Shown: positions 13,440 to 23,840 of the stretch, one piece after another
Layout of the letters: each line of letters starts with the position of its first letter
How positions within the stretch are numbered: position 1 is the first letter of the stretch
Assembly (NCBI RefSeq): GCF_009870125.1
Contig: NC_046681.1
Span: 3,348,001-3,412,000, forward strand
Direction: 5' to 3'
From: Drosophila pseudoobscura
Lineage: Eukaryota; Arthropoda; Insecta; Diptera; Drosophilidae
DNA length: 64,000 bases
Translations under genes and position numbers: made by a program
Notes under the pieces: generated by a model
What the model saw: the letters and a program-made list of their open reading frames with translations, nothing else
What the model was told of the DNA's origin: nothing
Database searches by the model: none

Positions 13440-13575
13440 TTCACCGCTCGTTCAACGCATCGATCGGTTCGCTTGTTGTTTTTCTTGTGTTGTTGTTTGC
13501 GATAGAGGTGGAAAATCATCGAAGCTACCGTCAAAAACATCGATAGCTCCAAGCATCGATGGATTTACACCGATG
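13440..13575. promoter_or_regulatory. CGAT/CGATA-rich upstream region of the RYK gene
   Basis: Several CGAT cores cluster 250-390 bp upstream of the RYK start codon. They include GCGATAG near 13500, ATCGATAG near 13538 and other ATCGAT copies near 13459 and 13556. Such motifs resemble DRE (TATCGATA) and BEAF-32 (CGATA clusters) sites of Drosophila promoters and boundaries. No transcript data are available, so promoter or boundary activity is inferred. Confidence 0.35.
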
Positions 13576-13599
13576 AAAAAACAGATTTAACCCACTTAA

Positions 13600-14151
13600 C
13601 CCCCCTTTGATTTAAACAGGTGTGCAGCTTGAGTTAAGCCGCGGAAAACAATACTGTTTGTAAATTCTTCTTGTAAATACTGTCAGTTTACTTACAAAAT
13701 AAAAAGACCACTATATCTTTCACCTGAACTGAGGAAACTTTTTTTAGAGACATCATATTCGTGGAGAATATTTTAATACCCACTGCTCAACAATGGGTTA
13801 ATTGTTCTCTGAGCATGATCGGAAGTCAAATTCGTCGATTTTGATATTTCATTTAACATAACTAGCTAGGCAAAACCCTCAGCAATGAACACATAATTTT
13901 ACCTGATTGATGAATTAATTTCCTAGTTGACTGGCTCATTTTAAATACTTCCTTTTATTGGATTTTTTCTAAAAAGAGGCTTTGGCCAAAAAGGACAAAC
14001 AAAAAACGAAAGAGAAATAACGTTCCTATTACTCAATTTTGATATTCCGTTGAATAGTTATGGCTAACTAAGACTCTTAGCTCTGCCCACATATTTTTAT
14101 CCCATTGATGAATAAATTTTCTACAAGATTGGCTGGTTTTGAGTCCTTGTT
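13600..14151. other. AT-rich intergenic DNA, no gene seen
   Basis: This is the edge of the transposon island. It holds AT-rich sequence with two short, loosely similar segments (around 13790-13935 and 14030-14110) but no coding signal. Confidence 0.5.
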
Positions 14152-15060
14152 ATACCCGATACTCCAAATGAGTATTGGGGTATATTAGATTTGTGATAAA
14201 AGTGGATGTGTGTAACGTCCTGAAGGAATCGTTTCCGACCCCATAAAGTATATATATTCTTGATCAGCACCAATAGCCGAGTCGATTGAGCCCTGTCTGT
14301 CTGTCCGTCCGTCCGTCCGTCCGTCCGTCCGTCCGTCTGTCCGTCCCCTTCAGCGCCTAGTGCTCAAAGACTATAAGAGCTAGAGCAACGATGTTTTGGA
14401 TCCAGACTTCTGTGATATATCACTGCTACAAAAATATTTCAAAACTTCGCCACGCCCACTTCTCGCTCTGTCTCACTCTAACACATAGGTTTCATGGTCG
14501 GTTTTGCCAATTGCAAAATATGAGTTCAAGGATCTCAGAACCCATAAGAGCTAGAGCAACCAAATTTGGTATCCACACTCCTGTGATATCGGATCTTGAC
14601 CATTTTGTGTCAAAATTTCGCCGCACCTCCTTCCGCCCCGCAAAGGACGAAAATCTGGGGCAACCACAAATCTCAGAGACTATTAAAGCTAGAGTAACCA
14701 AATTTGGTATCCGTACTTCTGTATATAAAACAATATAAAACGTATGTATATTTCTGAATTTCGCCCCACCCCCTTCCGCCCCCACAAATGACGAAAATCT
14801 GTTGCACCCACAATATTGCACATTCGAGAAAACTAAAAACGCATCATAATTTTTGTAGCCAAATGCAAGACATCAATTTGCAGTGGCTACGCAGCGCCCG
14901 ACGTCACGATCAGACTGATTTTCTGTCTCTCTCGCACGCACTCTTTGTCGTGTCGCTTAATATTAGCGGCCTCTGCCGGAGGAGAGCCATACTGACTAAG
15001 TATCGGGTACAATTGTAGAGTTGCGGTGTCCGCAGCAACTCACAACGTTCCCCCTCGTTT
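14152..15060 (+). mobile_element. DINE-1-like (Helentron-type) non-autonomous element
   Basis: The element begins at the TATACCCGATACT motif and ends at the hairpin GTTGCGGTGTCCGCAGCAAC followed by CGTTCCCCCTCG. It has an internal (GTCC)n block at 14294-14347. It also has repeated submotifs such as AGAGCTAGAGCAAC and ACCAAATTTGGTATCC. A GTCY microsatellite core and a 3' stem-loop are features I associate with DINE-1 elements. It has no coding capacity of its own. Related copies occur at 16006, 22150, 25643, 31447 and 31850, with small relics at 30524, 38488 and 60050. Confidence 0.7.
14294..14347. repeat. (GTCC/GTCT)n microsatellite core
   Basis: Tetranucleotide GTCY array inside the DINE-1-like element. 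It is repeated at 16075-16128 in the second tandem unit, and appears reversed at about 22292-22337 and 26569-26622. Confidence 0.95.
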
Positions 15061-16005
15061 TTATTTTATTTTGCCCAAAACAAGGTTTAAACCAAAAAGT
15101 TCAACAACAAAACAGTCGCAATGTTGTCTTGTCAATATTGTTGGTATTTAAAAGACTTGTCAACCGGAGTAATTTGTATACCATATTTTGTTAATTTGAT
15201 ATAAAGATACTGTTTTAAAACGTAATTAATAAAAACGATTTTCTCAATATGATATGTTTTAGACGTATTCATGCATTAGTGTCCTGTATATCCTGATCCC
15301 GAAACTTATTCTTGGTCTCTTTAAGAGAAATACCTTTTAAACAGAGACTAGTTTATGCATTCATGAGAGTCTGGGATGACAAACATTTCCGCAAATCCAT
15401 AATACCCTTTCCCCTAGGGTATGCAGAATGTTGTCCATGTTGCGGGACATGCTGCTCCTTTTCTCGATACATGATTCTGGCCCATATAATTGAATGTTTC
15501 CATGTTTCAACAGTATGCATGTATGAACATTTAGCTAAAGCAGCATGTTTGAAGAACATTTTGGACAATTTTCTTTGGCCGAAAGCAAAAATCGTTTTAA
15601 AACTGGTTCCGTTATGTACGATATATTTGAAACTGTGGAAAAGGGTACCCAAACACATGGAAAAATAAGTTTATATGGATATATTATGTGATGTACATAT
15701 TAAAAGTAACTCCGAATGTCTCCAGCATTTGACTATTAAAATGGCTCAGCCTGAATGGTACTATCCTAGGACAATTTCTGCCGAACAACATTCTGAATCC
15801 TGAATCCACCCTTCTAATGGCATTACTGCACCGTCAAATGGCCCGTGTGACACCATCAGAAAGCTGTTACGCGCGGATCCCAGGCAAAACGCAGCTCTCC
15901 TCCCGCTCACCGACCGAGGGGCGCTGCCGCATGACGAGCGACGCGTTAACCGAACCGAACGCGAACATGCAGGAAAGATAGCTGCTAGACTAATATGAGA
16001 CGAAA
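15061..16005 (+). repeat. dispersed repeat fragment in tandem unit 1
   Basis: This segment joins the DINE-1-like element in both tandem units. Its 3' part (about 15835-16005) is clearly related, on the opposite strand, to 56860-56975. It contains a 118-aa open frame at 15312-15668 and an overlapping antisense frame, neither with a recognisable domain. It is probably part of an unidentified transposable element. Confidence 0.6.
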
Positions 16006-16841
16006 GGAATCGTTTCCGACCCCATAAAGTATATATATTCTTGATCAGCACCAATAGCCGAGTCGATTGAGCCCTGTCTGTCTGTCCGTCCGTCCGTCCG
16101 TCCGTCCGTCCGTCCGTCTGTCCGTCCCCTTCAGCGCCTAGTGCTCAAAGACTATAAGAGCTAGAGCAACGATGTTTTGGATCCAGACTTCTGTGATATA
16201 TCACTGCTACAAAAATATTTCAAAACTTCGCCACGCCCACTTCTCGCTCTGTCTCACTCTAACACATAGGTTTCATGGTCGGTTTTGCCAATTGCAAAAT
16301 ATGAGTTCAAGGATCTCAGAACCCATAAGAGCTAGAGCAACCAAATTTGGTATCCACACTCCTGTGATATCGGATCTTGACCATTTTGTGTCAAAATTTC
16401 GCCGCACCTCCTTCCGCCCCGCAAAGGACGAAAATCTGGGGCAACCACAAATCTCAGAGACTATTAAAGCTAGAGTAACCAAATTTGGTATCCGTACTTC
16501 TGTATATAAAACAATATAAAACGTATGTATATTTCTGAATTTCGCCCCACCCCCTTCCGCCCCCACAAATGACGAAAATCTGTTGCACCCACAATATTGC
16601 ACATTCGAGAAAACTAAAAACGCATCATAATTTTTGTAGCCAAATGCAAGACATCAATTTGCAGTGGCTACGCAGCGCCCGACGTCACGATCAGACTGAT
16701 TTTCTGTCTCTCTCGCACGCACTCTTTGTCGTGTCGCTTAATATTAGCGGCCTCTGCCGGAGGAGAGCCATACTGACTAAGTATCGGGTACAATTGTAGA
16801 GTTGCGGTGTCCGCAGCAACTCACAACGTTCCCCCTCGTTT
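16006..16841 (+). mobile_element. DINE-1-like element, 5'-truncated copy in tandem unit 2
   Basis: Identical to 14225-15060 but missing the first 73 bp of the element, because the duplication starts inside it. Confidence 0.8.
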
Positions 16842-18080
16842 TTATTTTATTTTGCCCAAAACAAGGTTTAAACCAAAAAGTTCAACAACAAAACAGTCGC
16901 AATGTTGTCTTGTCAATATTGTTGGTATTTAAAAGACTTGTCAACCGGAGTAATTTGTATACCATATTTTGTTAATTTGATATAAAGATACTGTTTTAAA
17001 ACGTAATTAATAAAAACGATTTTCTCAATATGATATGTTTTAGACGTATTCATGCATTAGTGTCCTGTATATCCTGATCCCGAAACTTATTCTTGGTCTC
17101 TTTAAGAGAAATACCTTTTAAACAGAGACTAGTTTATGCATTCATGAGAGTCTGGGATGACAAACATTTCCGCAAATCCATAATACCCTTTCCCCTAGGG
17201 TATGCAGAATGTTGTCCATGTTGCGGGACATGCTGCTCCTTTTCTCGATACATGATTCTGGCCCATATAATTGAATGTTTCCATGTTTCAACAGTATGCA
17301 TGTATGAACATTTAGCTAAAGCAGCATGTTTGAAGAACATTTTGGACAATTTTCTTTGGCCGAAAGCAAAAATCGTTTTAAAACTGGTTCCGTTATGTAC
17401 GATATATTTGAAACTGTGGAAAAGGGTACCCAAACACATGGAAAAATAAGTTTATATGGATATATTATGTGATGTACATATTAAAAGTAACTCCGAATGT
17501 CTCCAGCATTTGACTATTAAAATGGCTCAGCCTGAATGGTACTATCCTAGGACAATTTCTGCCGAACAACATTCTGAATCCTGAATCCACCCTTCTAATG
17601 GCATTACTGCACCGTCAAATGGCCCGTGTGACACCATCAGAAAGCTGTTACGCGCGGATCCCAGGCAAAACGCAGCTCTCCTCCCGCTCACCGACCGAGG
17701 GGCGCTGCCGCATGACGAGCGACGCGTTAACCGAACCGAACGCGAACATGCAGGAAAGATAGCTGCTAGACTAATATGAGACGAAAATTATAACTAAACA
17801 TTTCTAGGCGAACTAAGCATGCATTCAAAATACAAATACCAGCACAATTACTAATTACGAGAAAGGTATGTGAGTATTAGTAATTGAATAAGAGGAAGGG
17901 AATTAGTGGTGGATACCCTAAACCTTTCATGCTAGGAATAATTCGATCAACTAAGTGGAAAAGACAACGGTGTATAGTTTCTAGGGAATCTAATATGAAT
18001 CGTGAAGTTTGTGCAGATCAACAGATCAGGGCTAAGCAGGGCACTAAGCATTTTTCTACGCTTAACAAAGGATGGGAGGT
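16842..18080 (+). repeat. dispersed repeat, second copy plus unduplicated flank
   Basis: Positions 16842-17786 repeat 15061-16005. Beyond the duplication, 17787-18060 still aligns with the reverse complement of about 56560-56880. Shared stretches include CTAAGCATGCATTCAAAATA, ACCCTAAAC and AATAATTCGATC. The same element therefore exists in single copy elsewhere, which fixes the original order before duplication. Confidence 0.6.
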
Positions 18081-18089
18081 TTACTAATA

Positions 18090-18870
18090 GCAGTCTACAA
18101 GAGTAAGATGGCAGTCTAACACCCGCAGAAAACTTTAGCTTGGCGTCTAATATAAGGCCAAGGTCATCTACCAGGGTAATTCTCTCAACAGAACCACCAT
18201 ATTGGTTATAGGGAGCCAACAAGGGGCTAGAACGATGAGATGCCATTATTTTGCATTTCGAGGCATTAAGGTGTAACACGTTTGCATAACACCATGACTG
18301 ACAGTTATTGAGATCGGATTGAAAGCGAGAATGAAATGAAATGTCCTTATACTGGACACAGAGTTTAACATCATTCGCATACGTAAGTACTCGATAGTAT
18401 GTTAATACCGAAGGCAAGTCATTAATAAAGAGTGTCAACAGTAAGGGGCCTAGATGGCAACAATCTTTACTGGTGAAGAGAGGGAGTTTTTGAAGAGGAC
18501 TCTTTGAGACCTGGAACAAATTTAGCTGGGAAGCCATCTCAGGAGGTTGGGCGGAAACCCTAAAAGCTCAAGTTTATGCGCTAAAAGGGAATGGTTTACA
18601 GAGTCGAATGCTTTATTAAGGTCGGTGTAAAAGTCTTTATTAATTAAAGAGTTAAACTCTAACAAGTTCGTGGTTGTTGATCGCCGCCTTATAAATCCAT
18701 GCTGAGTTGGAGATATCAGTGCCTTGCAGAGATGTTGCAGGTGTGGAGTCAAAATTTTCTCAAACATTTCATGTATGTCGGATTACTTTGATAAATCTCT
18801 ATAATTTTTTGCGTCAGACTTGTTACCTTTTTTATGGACAGAAACGATTCCTTCCAGATCGGAGGAGCAA
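18090..18870 (-). mobile_element. decayed jockey-type non-LTR retrotransposon, reverse transcriptase part
   Basis: Reverse transcriptase blocks follow one another in the right order on the minus strand. First come a VHKKGNKSD...NYR block, a FEKILTPHL block, an ISPTQHGFIRRRSTTTNLLE block and a DLNKAFDSVNHSLL block. They are followed by HLGPLLLTLFINDLPSV and YANDVKLC. The catalytic box is YAND rather than YADD, and the frame is broken between blocks near 18537 and 18780. It is a dead LINE relic. Jockey superfamily is my best placement; the exact family is uncertain. Confidence 0.8.
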
Positions 18871-19820
18871 GAAGTATCAATGTATAGGATGAATAGTTTA
18901 TGCAATTGGTAACTTGGGAAGGCTATCCGTAGTCGTGTTCCCGTAGGCGATACGGTTCGTGCATCGGTTTCCGAATCCGCGCCGGTGTTCCATTTAAATA
19001 AAATGACCTGAGTAAATTTTAAATTTGAATTCCGTCCGTCCGTGGTGCACCATTTGTTCCTGAATTTTTCCGCGGCCAACGCCGTAACATTACGGATCTT
19101 TTGCCTATGCTTCAGAGAACCATCATTGACAAAACAAATTCAATAGTATGGAAAGAATATTTTTATAAAATAAATATATATTATATATTATTAAATTTTT
19201 AAATAAACGTAATACATTTATTAATCATAATTAATTGATTAATATTAATTAATAATAATATATTACGTTACGTTTTATGTGGTATGGTGTGGTAAGTTAT
19301 TTACATTACGGCTTTGCATTCAGCCCGTAAGGCTCGCGCGTACCGAACTGTAAGACTATATATATGTAAGAAGGAGTGGGCCAGCTGGCCTATTGAAGGG
19401 GCAGCGGGGAGCAGCAACAGCAGTAATAACAGCAGCAGAGGAACAGCTGATGAGCAGCAACAGCAGTAGTAACAGCAGCAGATCAACAGCGGACAGAGAA
19501 GAAGAGGAACAGAGCGAAGCAGTGAAAAGGAGAGAACAGCAGCATACGGACGCGACTCAAGCAGCAGCAGAAAATCAGCAGAAATAAGCCGTAACATTAA
19601 GAACTTTTGTAAGCACACATACCAGGCCATCGCGATAATAATACGAATAAACAATACTCTAAATAATATCTTACATATATTTATATATATATACATATGT
19701 ATATATAAATATAATTTAATTGAATTCAGTTTATTTTTTTCGTCTCTTCCAGCAGAATTTCCTCTACAGTCTTGCGGGCCCACAATTTACGTCCAACCTT
19801 CTTAAATTGGCTGCAGCACA
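18871..19820. other. repeat-derived DNA with AT-rich and CAG-rich segments
   Basis: Positions 19140-19300 are very AT-rich. Positions 19400-19590 are a CAG/CAA-rich tract with an open frame of Gln, Ser and Glu, which I regard as low complexity. On the minus strand at 19727-19822, a short frame reads MMCCSQFKKVGRKLWARKTV and then EEILLEETKKIN before a stop. It could be a lost or alternative C-terminal exon of the BED-finger gene just upstream, but I could not join it in phase. Confidence 0.4.
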
Positions 19821-20673
19821 TCATGATAGGCCGCATACATACATATATTCCAGCGGCACCTTCGTTTGACATGACAGTGCTAAAACACTGTTTATTTTTT
19901 TGGTATCGAAGGCTTCATTTATCCGAGTCATAGTTTCCGAGTCCTGCGCTACCATTGCTTTAGGCGCGGTGTAGTGTTGCGTCAAAATATGGGAGCCTAA
20001 ATTGCTTGCCTTTGCGATCACTTTTTTACATAATTTGCACTGTACACCGATCGACTGTTCATTGTGGGACGGCATTACTGTAGTACTTTCCGCAATTGGA
20101 CTGGTACTTTTGGCAGGAGTAGGATTAGCAGGGTCTGGCAGCTTCTCGATCTTTGTTATACACATGGCTTTAAAGAAGTGAGTAAATTATAAAATTATTA
20201 CATAGAAGTTTTTTAACTTTTTTCTTTACTCACACGTGAGCGATTCCTCGTCCGTCTCCTGCTGCTCGTCGATCTCCGGCTCAGCAGCATCCACGACGGC
20301 CATGTCGTCGATCTCCGGCTCAGCAGCATCAGGCATCAGGACGGCCTTCGGCTCAGCCATGTACTCGGGTTCCTGAACGGCCTCGACTGGAATACAATAC
20401 ATTATGAGAAGATTATTTTATAAAGTTATTTTACTTAGTTTTACTACTTTCCTTCAGGAAAGAAATATAGAACTTCATCACATCGGCTGGACGAACCTCG
20501 TAAATGGTTTTTATTGTGCCAAATGTCACGCTCATTTTAGCTTTTCTTTGTAATATGCGGTTGCGTTTGGGTTTCCCATTCAGGTGGTCGCAATATGCCC
20601 CGAATAGATCGTGCATAAAGTTGCTGTCCAAACCGTCCACTCGGATTTTACCAAATTTCGCATACATCTTCAA
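19821..20673 (-). CDS. BED-type zinc finger protein, three exons, unidentified
   Basis: Exons 20673-20445, 20386-20234 and 20167-19821 join in phase through GT-AG introns of 58 and 66 bp and encode about 242 aa. The first donor could also be at 20448, which gives one residue fewer. Exon 1 carries a conserved-looking basic segment (MKMYAKFGKIRVDGLDSNFM onward). Exon 2 is acidic with two DAAEPEID repeats. Exon 3 has a BED-like C2H2 finger, CKLCKKVIAKASNLGSHILT followed by QH. BED fingers bind DNA and are common in hAT transposases and in host proteins derived from them. No transposase catalytic domain is seen nearby. Two correctly phased introns inside a transposon island argue for a maintained gene. 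Function unknown; it may be a domesticated transposon fragment or a lineage-specific regulator. Confidence 0.6.
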
Positions 20674-20699
20674 TTTTTGTTTTGGGTTAAATCAATAAA

Positions 20700-21875
20700 C
20701 GGAGCATGTATGGTTGCTTTGTGAAAGTATCGATATTTTGTTGCGATACGATACGCCCTCCAAATATCAAATCTTACCTTACCTTTTCGATACAAAATTA
20801 TCAAATATTGTACGAAATGGAGGTACAATCATTGGACCAGCTGAAGAAGGCGACCCCGATGTCGTCTCTTGGAGAGGAAAAGACAGAGATAGAGTCACTG
20901 GACCAGCTGATGGAGGGGCCCCGATCTCGTCCCTTGTAGAGGAAGAAGGAGAGATAAAAGCACTGGACCATTGGTCCATTTGATGCATCCAGTTGTAACG
21001 AACCTTAAGAAGGTTCGTCACAGCGCGCTGCATCGCTGCATCCCCTTTTTATATCTCTAGTTTCTCTTAAATATATCGTTACTTAGCCTTAAGAACAGAG
21101 AATGCATACGATAAATGTACCATCAATAAAGAGACAGCTTCCCCATATCGTTTCGCTTACCATTTCACGACAGTCAATCCCACGAGGAAAACACCGGGAT
21201 CCAGCGAGCCGCCGGCATCGACGCGGCAGCGGCAGAAGAGAAACGCCGAGAACAGCGAGCCGCCGGCACCGACGCAGCAACGGCAGAGGAGAAGCGCTGA
21301 AAAGATAAGATAACAGCATCAACGCAGCAACGGGTACCGTTGAGAGGACCGCTGAGAACAGCAATCAAATCCAGCAACGACGCACCAGCAGCTACAGCGC
21401 AGCTACAGACGCCGAAAGAGAGGGGAAACAACGAAGCCAGCCTTCTGCCGCAGCGAGGATGACGACGCTAGCCGCCCACGCTGACGCTGGATCGGCAGAG
21501 CCAGCAGAACGCCGGCTGCATCCTGCATCGATACCACACTAACGGAGAGGGGATCCTGCATCGACGCTGCACTCACGGGGAAGAGGAGGCTTTCGACGAA
21601 TACAAGCGTGGGAGTTCAGGGGTAAGCGAGTCTCTAGACGTATATACGGGCTGCTGAGCGGTGCGAGAGTTAGGGAACCAAGAAAGAATAAAGTGAAATG
21701 TAACGAATATAACGAAAACATAGACAGACCACCAACAATCTATACACTAGGGAACCTGGAAGCCCGGGTCTTCACCTTCTCTGCCCTTCCTCACGCCTCT
21801 TGCCCGAGTCTCCCTCTTTGGCTGCACCCACATGGTGATCCGTATTCGCTTCGGATGCCCGTCGGGGCCCCGCGT
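20700..21875. other. repetitive DNA, possibly LTR/leader-like
   Basis: The segment starts with short unique DNA. It then has a stretch from about 20994 (TGTAACGAACCTTAAGAAGG) through an AATAAAG near 21125 to about 21170, which resembles a retroelement LTR. After this comes a CAG- and CGACG-rich region (21190-21560) with imperfect copies of GCGAGCCGCCGGCA. No retroviral gene is recognisable. The LTR idea is weak: I found no second copy and no certain primer-binding site. Confidence 0.3.
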
Positions 21876-22135
21876 GATTCCCTCCAGTAGTTCGTAGCCC
21901 AACGGGATCCTGAGGCCGCTGTCCGGCGATTGCCTAGGCGTTCTCGGTGACACCTGTCGGCGTTCCCCCTGCATGATTCCCTCCAGTAGTTTGTGACCCC
22001 GCAGGGTCCCTAGGCCGCTATCCGACGATCGTCTAAGCGCTCCCGGTGACGCATGTTGGTGTCACCGCCTGATCCCAGTAGTTCCCAGGGTCCCGAAGGT
22101 GCTGTCCGGCGATTGCCTAAGTCCTCTCGGCGATA
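21876..22135. repeat. degenerate minisatellite, three units of about 97 bp
   Basis: Units begin at 21876, 21975 and 22071. Each reads roughly GATTCCCTCCAGTAGTT, then GGCCGCTGTCCGGCGATTGC, then a CTCGGTGAC segment. The copies are diverged, so the array is not recent. Confidence 0.75.
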
Positions 22136-22149
22136 CCAGAGATACCACC

Positions 22150-22481
22150 GATTTTCGCCCTTTGTGGAGGCGGAAGTGGGCGGGGCAAAGTTTTGAAATA
22201 TTTTTGTAGCAGTGACATATCACAGAAGTCTGGATGCAAAACATCGTTGCTCTAGCTCTTATAGTCTTTGAGCACTAGGCGCTGAAGGGGACGGACAGAC
22301 GGACAGACGGACGGACGGACAGACGGACAGACAGACATGGCTCAATCGACTCGGCTATTGATGCTGATCAAGATTATATATACTTTATGGGGTCGGAAAC
22401 GATTCCTTCTGGACGTTACACACATCCACTTTCACCACAAATCTAATATACCCCAATACTCATTTTGAGTATCGGGTATAA
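22150..22481 (-). mobile_element. DINE-1-like element, truncated
   Basis: Reverse-orientation copy that keeps the GTCY core and the ATCGGGTATA terminus but lacks the hairpin end. It abuts the minisatellite. Confidence 0.75.
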
Positions 22482-23214
22482 AAAGAGCTTCCCTTGCGAT
22501 CCTCAATGTAACAAAAAGTCATTCTTTGGGTCCAATTGGATCTCGAAAGAATGTCTGCCGCTTTTGAATTAGCGTTACAATTGTATTTAAAATGTAATCG
22601 AAAGTCTTCACCTGCATTCTAGCGTATTCGGCAAACTTTATTGGGAACCTTCTGGGCTGCTCACATATGGTGAAATTCTCCAAGAATCGGGCGATCTCGA
22701 AGAATCTCTCTGCGAATTTTCCTTTTCTTCATTTTCACATTTTTGCACAGCAACAATTTATGTTACCTTTAAAGAAAGAGAAAGAGTCGGGAAATGGCAC
22801 TCTTAATCGTCGAAACACTTGGTTCGAACAACTAAGTAATATATTTATTGGATTTGCCCTCATTGCCAAAAAAAAAGTGATTGCCCCTACAAAATACTAA
22901 AAAGAGAAAACAGAATACTGAAGAGAAGAATCTTTGTGGCATTGGTTGATTTTTTTGTTTTTATATGAAAAAATATAAAGTGACTAAGATTTAAATAAAA
23001 TAATGATAAACTATGTTAGATAAATATTTAGTTTACCCCATCCTATCGAAAAACGATTGAATTCGTTGTAAAATAACCACCAAAAACGAGCTTGAATACA
23101 GAGGATAACTAGAGACGCATACTTTAGTGACCGACTGTCTAAATACGAGAGCAACAGTATAACATCGAAAATGGTTTTATTGTTTTTGAAAAAAATAAAA
23201 AAAATACTCTCCAG
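22482..23214. other. AT-rich DNA, no gene seen
   Basis: No domain, terminal repeat or convincing exon was recognised here. Confidence 0.4.
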
Positions 23215-23742
23215 GCAGATGAAAACCCATTTGATCCCTATGCCAGCTTCCGTGAACATGAGTTGACTCATGTGACACCTTGCTGTTAGACGGAACAAAA
23301 GTACTTCCAAAATATACCTTTATCTATATGGTCATTTACTCAGTTGTCACGATTTTTATTAGGTGCTTACTTTTCAGATCAAACATGTCAAATATTTTTC
23401 ATTTACTTATTGTACCCAGAGGAACGCGGGAAGCTCGACAATTATCTCCAGACATGGGACATCAAACTCGACTACCGCACTCGTCACCAGTTCCGGGATG
23501 CCATGCCCGTTGCCAGACTCGTGGACAAGATACACAAGAATCTTGTGGATCTCAGCATATACCGAGCCTGCACCAGCGTGCCAATGATGCAGAAAAACTG
23601 GAAAATATTCAAAATTCACGTTTTGAATGGACTGAAGATAGGCCTAACCGCTGTGGATCAAAAACAGCTGGCACTGGGCACCGAGGGAGGAATTGATCAA
23701 CTTCTCTTTTTTGTAATGTACAGCCAGAACGAACACCTTTGA
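23215..23742 (+). pseudogene. unidentified coding relic or gene fragment
   Basis: From 23420, just after an acceptor-like TTGTACCCAG, a frame of about 107 codons runs to the stop at 23742. It has balanced composition and many G/C third positions, unlike the AT-rich surroundings (for example NYLQTWDIKLDYRTRHQFRD and FKIHVLNGLKIGLTAVDQKQ). Some 150 bp upstream, after a CTCCAG acceptor, a short frame reads ADENPFDPYASFREHELTHV and also looks coding. I could not join the two exons in phase. I do not recognise the family. It may be a moved fragment of a host gene, or the end of a gene with a frameshift. Confidence 0.4.
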
Positions 23743-23840
23743 ATTGGGGTTCGTCCATTCGAAACAATAAACTACTAGTGGGAACTACTTGAATGAATTC
23801 GGCCATTTGTAGATACATCTATTTCACATTACAGGAGGCA

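Larger units (their letters stand above)
14225..17786 (+). repeat. two-copy tandem duplication, unit 1,781 bp
   Basis: Unit 1 is 14225-16005 and unit 2 is 16006-17786. Every stretch I compared is identical, and long open frames in both units translate identically (14391 and 16172, 15312 and 17093). The left breakpoint is inside the DINE-1-like element; the right one is inside an adjacent dispersed repeat. The junctions share only a few bases (GAA/GAAA), as expected of a microhomology or replication-slip event. Recent origin is inferred from identity; a misassembly is also possible. Confidence 0.95.

Noticed and set aside
14294-14347. Regular spaced repeat that might suggest a CRISPR array
   Set aside because: It is a continuous GTCC/GTCT microsatellite without spacers, in a eukaryotic element.
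14391-14821. Open frames of about 110 aa on both strands in the DINE-1-like element
   Set aside because: DINE-1 elements are non-coding; the frames arise from repeated submotifs.
15312-15668. 118-aa open frame in the tandem unit, duplicated at 17093-17449
   Set aside because: No domain, an equally long antisense frame, and location within a dispersed repeat; identity between copies reflects the duplication and not selection.
19393-19587. Gln/Ser/Glu-rich 64-aa frame
   Set aside because: CAG/CAA trinucleotide composition without any ordered segment or start context.
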